Positions 5,739 through 9,103 of a stretch of 9,103 nt of DNA are shown piece by piece. The position numbers were made by a program, and so were the translations under genes. The notes below the pieces were generated by a model that had not been told where the DNA came from, did no database searches, and saw nothing but the letters and a program-made list of their open reading frames with translations. The DNA comes from Chloroflexota bacterium (GTDB lineage Bacteria; Chloroflexota; Dehalococcoidia; JACQGW01), in assembly GCA_016199325.1 (NCBI GenBank), contig JACQGW010000143.1:1-9103 (forward strand). Direction: 5' to 3'. Position 1 is the first letter of the stretch, and every line of letters starts with the position of its first letter.

Positions 5739-7220
5739 GTGCGGCTCTGGCGCGTTTTCCTGGCACTGGTGGTCGCGCTGGACCTGTTCGGGCGCGCCGA
5801 GGCGGCGCCGTCGCCTCCAGCCGACTATCCCATCACCAACGGCCATTTCTATACTCAGGCGAGCGGCAAGCCCAGCAGTCTGGAGGGCTTCGCCATCACC
5901 GACGAGGATGGCGCGCTCTTCTGGCACGAGTTTCAACGGCTCGGCGGCGTCCAGACCCTCGGCTATCCGTCATCCCGGCGGCATGACTGTGCCGGCTTCG
6001 TCTGTCAGGCGACCCAGCGGGTCATCCTCCAGTGGCGTGCCGATGCCGGCGTGGTGATGTTCCTCAACGTCTTCGACGACCTGAGCCGGGCCGGGTTCGA
6101 TCCCTGGCTGGAGGTCCACCGCCAGGTGCCGCCGCCGGCCGATACGGCCCCAGACCGCGGCCTCCCCTGGCCCGCGGTCGTCCGGCGTCACCTCGACCTG
6201 CTCGACCGCGACCCCGCCATCCGGCAGCGCTACTTCGAGGACGACGATCCCATCGGCGTCTTCGGCCTGCCGATGAGCTTCGCCGATTTCGGCCCCGTGT
6301 CGGTGGTCCGAGCCCAGCGCGCCGTCCTGCAACGGTGGAAGGTGTCGATGCCCTGGGCGCCGGCCGATACGGTGACTATCGCCAACGGCGGCGACCTGGC
6401 CAAGGAGTTGGGCATCATTCCGGCGGCGGCGGCAACCCCTGAGGATCCTCCCGCGGCCATTGCAACGGTTGCCGACCGGCAGACGCGCGTCCGCATCGCC
6501 GTGCCACCACCCGACGTGAGCCGGGTCGCCGCGGCCGCCCGCCCCGCCGTGCCACAGATCTACGTGTGGGATGCGCCGACCAGCAAGTCCGGGCCGGTAG
6601 GCTTCGGCTCGGGTATCGTCGTCTCGGCCGACGGCTACATCCTGACGGCGAACCACGTGATCACCGGCGCCGTCGAGATCCAGGTGCTCTGGCCGGACGG
6701 CCGCTGGCTCCCGGCTCGGGTCGTCGCCACCGAGCGCGACCTCGACGCAGCCGTCATCAAGGTCGAAGCAACGGGCCTGGCGACTTTGCCGCTCGGCAAC
6801 TCGGATGCGCTCCAGCCCGGCCAGTCCGTCGTTGCGCTCGGCTACGGTAAGCTCTATCCGCTGCTCCCCAACACGAAGGCGGGAACGATTCATACCATCG
6901 ACGAGACGGTGGCCGGGCTCGGCGAGGTAGCCGATTACCCGCTCATCCAGACGACGCTCCCGCTCCAGTTCGGCGACAGCGGCGGGCCGCTGCTCGACCT
7001 GCGCGGCAATGTCGTCGGGTTGAATTCGGCCCGCGCGCTGTTTCGGCGGCGGGCAAATCAGTCGATCGGTCTGTCTATCCCCATCAACCGCTTGCGCCGG
7101 CTCCTCCGAATGGCCGAGGTGCCGTTGGGGACCGAGCTGCTGCACGGGAGCCCCTTCGGGCTGTCCGAGTGGAGCCCCGCTAGCGAGCCGCGACAGCGAT
7201 TCGGATTCCCGGAATCGTAA
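5739..7220 (+). CDS. secreted trypsin-like (S1C/HtrA-like) serine protease with N-terminal extracellular modules
   Basis: The protein is 493 residues. A signal peptide at 1-22 (MRLWR, hydrophobic core, cut after AEA) implies export. Residues ~31-100 (GHFYTQ, FWHEFQRLGGVQTLGYP, QATQRVILQWR) and ~145-227 (FGLPMS, RAQRAVLQRWK, NGGDLAKELGI) are two related modules that I associate with surface proteins of Chloroflexota. Residues ~270-460 form a chymotrypsin-fold protease with a complete triad: His306 in LTANHVI, Asp336 in RDLDAAVIK and Ser414 in FGDSGGPL. A short C-terminal tail follows and there is no PDZ domain, unlike DegP/HtrA. The likely role is extracytoplasmic protein processing or quality control, with the substrate unknown. 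The GTG start is supported by GAGGAAG (5728-5734), which overlaps the TGA of the DUF1015 gene; the 9-nt gap suggests translational coupling. Its 3' end overlaps the convergent GT39-like gene by 41 bp. Confidence 0.9.
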   Translation: MRLWRVFLALVVALDLFGRAEAAPSPPADYPITNGHFYTQASGKPSSLEGFAITDEDGALFWHEFQRLGGVQTLGYPSSRRHDCAGFVCQATQRVILQWRADAGVVMFLNVFDDLSRAGFDPWLEVHRQVPPPADTAPDRGLPWPAVVRRHLDLLDRDPAIRQRYFEDDDPIGVFGLPMSFADFGPVSVVRAQRAVLQRWKVSMPWAPADTVTIANGGDLAKELGIIPAAAATPEDPPAAIATVADRQTRVRIAVPPPDVSRVAAAARPAVPQIYVWDAPTSKSGPVGFGSGIVVSADGYILTANHVITGAVEIQVLWPDGRWLPARVVATERDLDAAVIKVEATGLATLPLGNSDALQPGQSVVALGYGKLYPLLPNTKAGTIHTIDETVAGLGEVADYPLIQTTLPLQFGDSGGPLLDLRGNVVGLNSARALFRRRANQSIGLSIPINRLRRLLRMAEVPLGTELLHGSPFGLSEWSPASEPRQRFGFPES

Positions 7221-9103
7221 CCCCGTCCGCGGCTGGATTCCCGGCGACGTCGAGGACCGGCAGGCGCCGGCCGCTCTTCGGATCGTACAGACCCGTTCGG
7301 ATCACGTAGGGGCCGGGCGGAGCGTCGGCGGCCACGCGGATGGTGTAGCGGTCGAGGACGATCTCGCCGGGGCGCCAGCGATCGGTGGGATACATGCTCC
7401 GCACTGGAACGCCGTCGGCCTGCCCGCGCAGGGTCCCACCGGAGTCGAGCAGGTGGTTGTAGACCGTGTAGCTCTGGCCCGCCGGCCCGAGCGCACGGAA
7501 GTAGAGCGAGAGCTCCAGCGTCTCGCCGGGCTGGATCGGACGGGCCGGCAGGACCTCGGCGCCAACGAGGGCGATCCGGCCGTCGAAGGAGACGGGCTCT
7601 CGCGGTGGGAGCACCGCCAACGCGGTCGCCGGCGCCAGATAGAGCCTGAGCTGCGGGCCGCGAAAACGGAGCTGATCGATCAGTTTCCAGCGCGCGTCGA
7701 GCCACTGCTCGACGTAGCCGTCGGCGTCCCAGTTCGGCGCCCGAACCGGCACCAGCCAGACGCGGCGCGCCGTCAGGGCGGCCAGGTGGTCGGCCGTGTC
7801 GGCCGGATCCAGCGGAAACGACGCAGGCAACAGCAGCCGGGGCACAGCGTCCCGCACGTAGAACGCCGGCGCCGGGTCGGGATAGGTCAGCAGGAGAAGG
7901 TCCCCTTCCTGGCGGCGCTCGACGACGGTCCGCCCCAGATCCCGCCACTCGGGACTCTTGGCATAGCGCGGGTCGGCGTAGTAGCCGCCCAGCGCGACGA
8001 TCGTCGCGCCGGCGACGAGCACGCGCAGGGCCGTTCTGGCCGCTCCTGCTGACCGAAGCCCTGCGATGCGGACGGAACGCCGGGGCTTGTCCCCCGCTTC
8101 CTCCGTTGGAGCGAGAACGGGCGGGGGACAAGCCCCCGCGCTACGGAATCGTTCGCTCCCCGCAACCGACGCCAGCCTGACCGCGACGGCTGCGACACCG
8201 CTGACTGCCGACTGCCGACCGCTGACTGGCGACCGCCCACTACCGACTGCCGACCGCCCCGCAACCGGCGCCAGCCCGATCGCCACGGCTGCGACCGCCA
8301 GGGGCGCGATGAAGACGACGTACCGCTCGTCGAACATCGGCCGCACGATCGATACAGCGCTCATCAGCACGATCGGCAGCGCCAGCACGGCGAGTAGCCG
8401 CCGGCCATCGGCTCGCCGGATCAACCCGATGGCGCCGAGGCTCAGCCCGACGCCGAAGGGTAGGGCCAGCCAGCCGCCGAGCGCGGGGTCGACGGCCGAG
8501 CCCACGCCGAAGGCGACGACCGTTCGACGAGCCATCTCGATCGGGCCGGTCGGGGCGATCCAGTCCTTCGTGTGGCCGAGCAGCAGCTCGCGCACGCCGA
8601 CGAGCCACGGCAGATACAGTGCGGCGATGCCGGCTTGCACGGCAAGCCAGATCCCCAGCCGCCGCCCGCGGAGCGACGCCAGCGCCACGGCATTCAGCGC
8701 CAGGACGAGGAACACGGCCGCGTAGTGGGTGAAGATCGCCAGGGTGGCGCCGGCCGAGTAGAGAACGAGATCCGTGGTTTCTGGTTTCTGGTTTCTGGTT
8801 TCTGGTTTCTGGCTTGATGCCGCCGTGCGGAGCTTCTCCAACCAGGGACCAGGGACCCCGGACCAGGAACTGGTCCCTGTGGCTCGGCGCGTCAGGGTGA
8901 GCGTCGCCCAGGTTGCCAGGAGGCCGAACGCGGTCGCCATCGTGTACATCCGGGCGTCCTGCCCGTGCCAGAGCAGGAAGGGGTTTGTTGCCACGAGAAT
9001 AGCTGCAAGGAGCGCGGGAATGTGCGGCGATCGGGTGTAGGGGAAGCGCGGCGCTGAAGCGTCCGGGAACGAGCTGTCAACGGATTCTGGGAGCGGATTG
9101 AAC
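7180..9103 (-). CDS. glycosyltransferase-39-like membrane protein (N-terminus beyond right edge)
   Basis: The frame is open from the TAG at 7182-7180 through 9103. The first in-window GTG (8994) is internal: upstream codons remain open, and LVATNPFLLWHGQDARMY matches the inner part of the GT39/PMT (ArnT-like) fold, not a start. About 640 residues are visible. Multiple transmembrane helices follow (AGATLAIFTHYAAVFLVLAL, LGIWLAVQAGIAALYLPWLV, LLAVLALPIVLMSAV, FIAPLAVAAVAIGLAP, LRVLVAGATIVALGGYY), then a soluble region with ADPRYAKSPEWRDLGR. The C-terminus is a beta-sandwich-like domain (YFRALGP, YTVYNHLLD, RWRPGEIVLDRYTI, GPYVIRTGLYDP). Such enzymes transfer sugars from polyprenyl-phosphate donors on the outer face of the membrane; the catalytic acidic residues of the first loop would be outside the window. 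Two insertions of repeat origin (about 8770-8882 and 8068-8260) interrupt loops between helices without breaking frame. Acceptor and sugar are unknown. Confidence 0.8.
   Translation of the reverse strand, partial: FNPLPESVDSSFPDASAPRFPYTRSPHIPALLAAILVATNPFLLWHGQDARMYTMATAFGLLATWATLTLTRRATGTSSWSGVPGPWLEKLRTAASSQKPETRNQKPETTDLVLYSAGATLAIFTHYAAVFLVLALNAVALASLRGRRLGIWLAVQAGIAALYLPWLVGVRELLLGHTKDWIAPTGPIEMARRTVVAFGVGSAVDPALGGWLALPFGVGLSLGAIGLIRRADGRRLLAVLALPIVLMSAVSIVRPMFDERYVVFIAPLAVAAVAIGLAPVAGRSAVGSGRSPVSGRQSAVSGVAAVAVRLASVAGSERFRSAGACPPPVLAPTEEAGDKPRRSVRIAGLRSAGAARTALRVLVAGATIVALGGYYADPRYAKSPEWRDLGRTVVERRQEGDLLLLTYPDPAPAFYVRDAVPRLLLPASFPLDPADTADHLAALTARRVWLVPVRAPNWDADGYVEQWLDARWKLIDQLRFRGPQLRLYLAPATALAVLPPREPVSFDGRIALVGAEVLPARPIQPGETLELSLYFRALGPAGQSYTVYNHLLDSGGTLRGQADGVPVRSMYPTDRWRPGEIVLDRYTIRVAADAPPGPYVIRTGLYDPKSGRRLPVLDVAGNPAADGVTIPGIRIAVAAR
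8082..8136. repeat. 16-bp inverted-repeat element inside the GT39-like gene
   Basis: GGGGCTTGTCCCCCGC (8082-8097) is perfectly complementary to GCGGGGGACAAGCCCC (8121-8136), with a 23-nt spacer. I recognise 'GGGGGACAAGCCCCCGCGCTACGG' type sequence as a dispersed intergenic hairpin repeat. Here both arms are translated in frame, giving AGACPPP and EEAGDKPRR in a loop that is not part of the usual GT39 fold. Confidence 0.7.
8162..8299. repeat. direct repeat flanking a heptamer array (99-nt offset)
   Basis: The segment 8162-8196 recurs at 8261-8295 with about 4 mismatches in 35 bases; both start GCAACCG and contain CGGCTGCGAC. In the protein the two copies read VAIGLAPVAG and VAVRLASVAG on either side of the heptamer array. 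The offset of 99 nt is 33 codons, so the duplication keeps the reading frame. Confidence 0.7.
8201..8256. repeat. CCGACTG-type heptamer array (8 units)
   Basis: Eight consecutive 7-nt units fit the consensus CCGACTG, with variants CTGACTG, CCGACCG, GCGACCG and CCCACTA. On the minus (coding) strand the heptamer CAGTCGG is stop-free and encodes a Gln/Ser/Ala/Val/Gly/Arg-rich stretch (GRSAVGSGRSPVSGRQSAVS). Confidence 0.75.
8775..8812. repeat. TGGTTTC heptamer array (5 perfect units)
   Basis: Five identical TGGTTTC units lie at 8775-8809, with a partial TGG after them. On the coding (minus) strand this is CAGAAAC, stop-free in all three frames, and it encodes the repeat QKPETRN. The units are perfect, unlike the other arrays here, which suggests recent expansion or active slippage. 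Confidence 0.85.
8842..8880. repeat. CCAGGGA heptamer array with inverted end
   Basis: Units CCAGGGA (8842), CCAGGGA (8849), CCCCGGA (8856) and CCAGGAA (8863) are followed by CTGGTCCCTG (8870-8879), which is the inverse complement of the opening units. This makes a potential hairpin. It lies about 30 bp from the TGGTTTC array within the same loop of the GT39-like protein. Confidence 0.65.

Noticed and set aside
4377..5936. 519-codon open frame on minus opposite the DUF1015 gene
   Set aside because: The plus frame has all conserved DUF1015 blocks and a strong ribosome-binding site; the minus frame has none.
5970..7145. 391-codon open frame on minus opposite the protease
   Set aside because: It is a shadow of the protease frame, which has a signal peptide and a full catalytic triad.
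7058..8131. 357-codon open frame on minus overlapping the GT39-like gene
   Set aside because: It is Arg/Pro/Gly-rich noise; the neighbouring frame has membrane helices and a recognisable C-terminal domain.
8082..8136. The 16-bp inverted repeat as a transcription terminator or transposon ends
   Set aside because: No T-run follows on either strand, it lies inside a gene, and the 23-nt interior is far too short for a mobile element with its own gene.
8994..9103. GTG at 8994 as the true start of the GT39-like gene
   Set aside because: The frame stays open to the window edge, and the residues around 8994 match an internal part of the fold. The Pro-rich stretch encoded at 9020-9102 could be another insert, but I cannot show it.

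Overview
The window is GC-rich DNA from a bacterium that is probably a member of the Chloroflexota. Four things suggest this: (i) a secreted trypsin-like protease with the N-terminal 'GYP.../QATQ.../LQWR' modules I associate with extracellular Chloroflexota proteins; (ii) a STAND-type ATPase joined to an acetyltransferase-like region and a C-terminal helix-turn-helix; (iii) an RCC1/YD-repeat remnant; (iv) dense short repeats (hairpin repeats and heptamer arrays) of a kind common in these genomes. The phylum call is inference from protein style, not from a marker gene.

Layout. Positions 1-386 (minus) hold the 5' part of a gene with an N-terminal bacterial SH3-like domain, probably an NlpC/P60-type cell-wall hydrolase. 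It has a clear promoter at 445-473, no ATG, and three hairpin repeats inside its reading frame. Positions 500-870 (minus) hold a broken fragment of an RCC1/YD-repeat protein. Three minus-strand genes then point leftward: the ATPase-HTH protein (2240-4330), a SnoaL-like/ester-cyclase-fold protein (1722-2144) and a six-helix membrane protein (1057-1662). Gaps of about 95 and 59 bp make a co-transcribed set possible. At 4361-4412 two -10 boxes lie back to back, serving the ATPase gene on minus and, on plus, a two-gene unit: a DUF1015 protein (4413-5729) and a secreted S1C-like serine protease (5739-7220, only 9 nt downstream). The protease gene ends inside a convergent, incomplete glycosyltransferase-39-like membrane protein gene (7180 to beyond 9103, minus); their 3' ends overlap by 41 bp.

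The most unusual theme is that repeats normally found between genes lie in frame inside genes. The SH3 gene carries hairpin repeats. The GT39-like gene carries three different heptamer arrays and a 16-bp inverted repeat. One of its arrays is flanked by a direct duplication of host coding sequence offset by exactly 99 nt, which explains why the frame survived. A 'CTTGGCG' repeat also makes a false N-terminus for the membrane protein. I see no phage, CRISPR, transposase, tRNA or rRNA. No complete new multi-gene system is evident. The best candidates for novelty are the ATPase/acetyltransferase-like/HTH protein with its divergent promoter, and the repeat-carrying glycosyltransferase, which may be able to switch phase.
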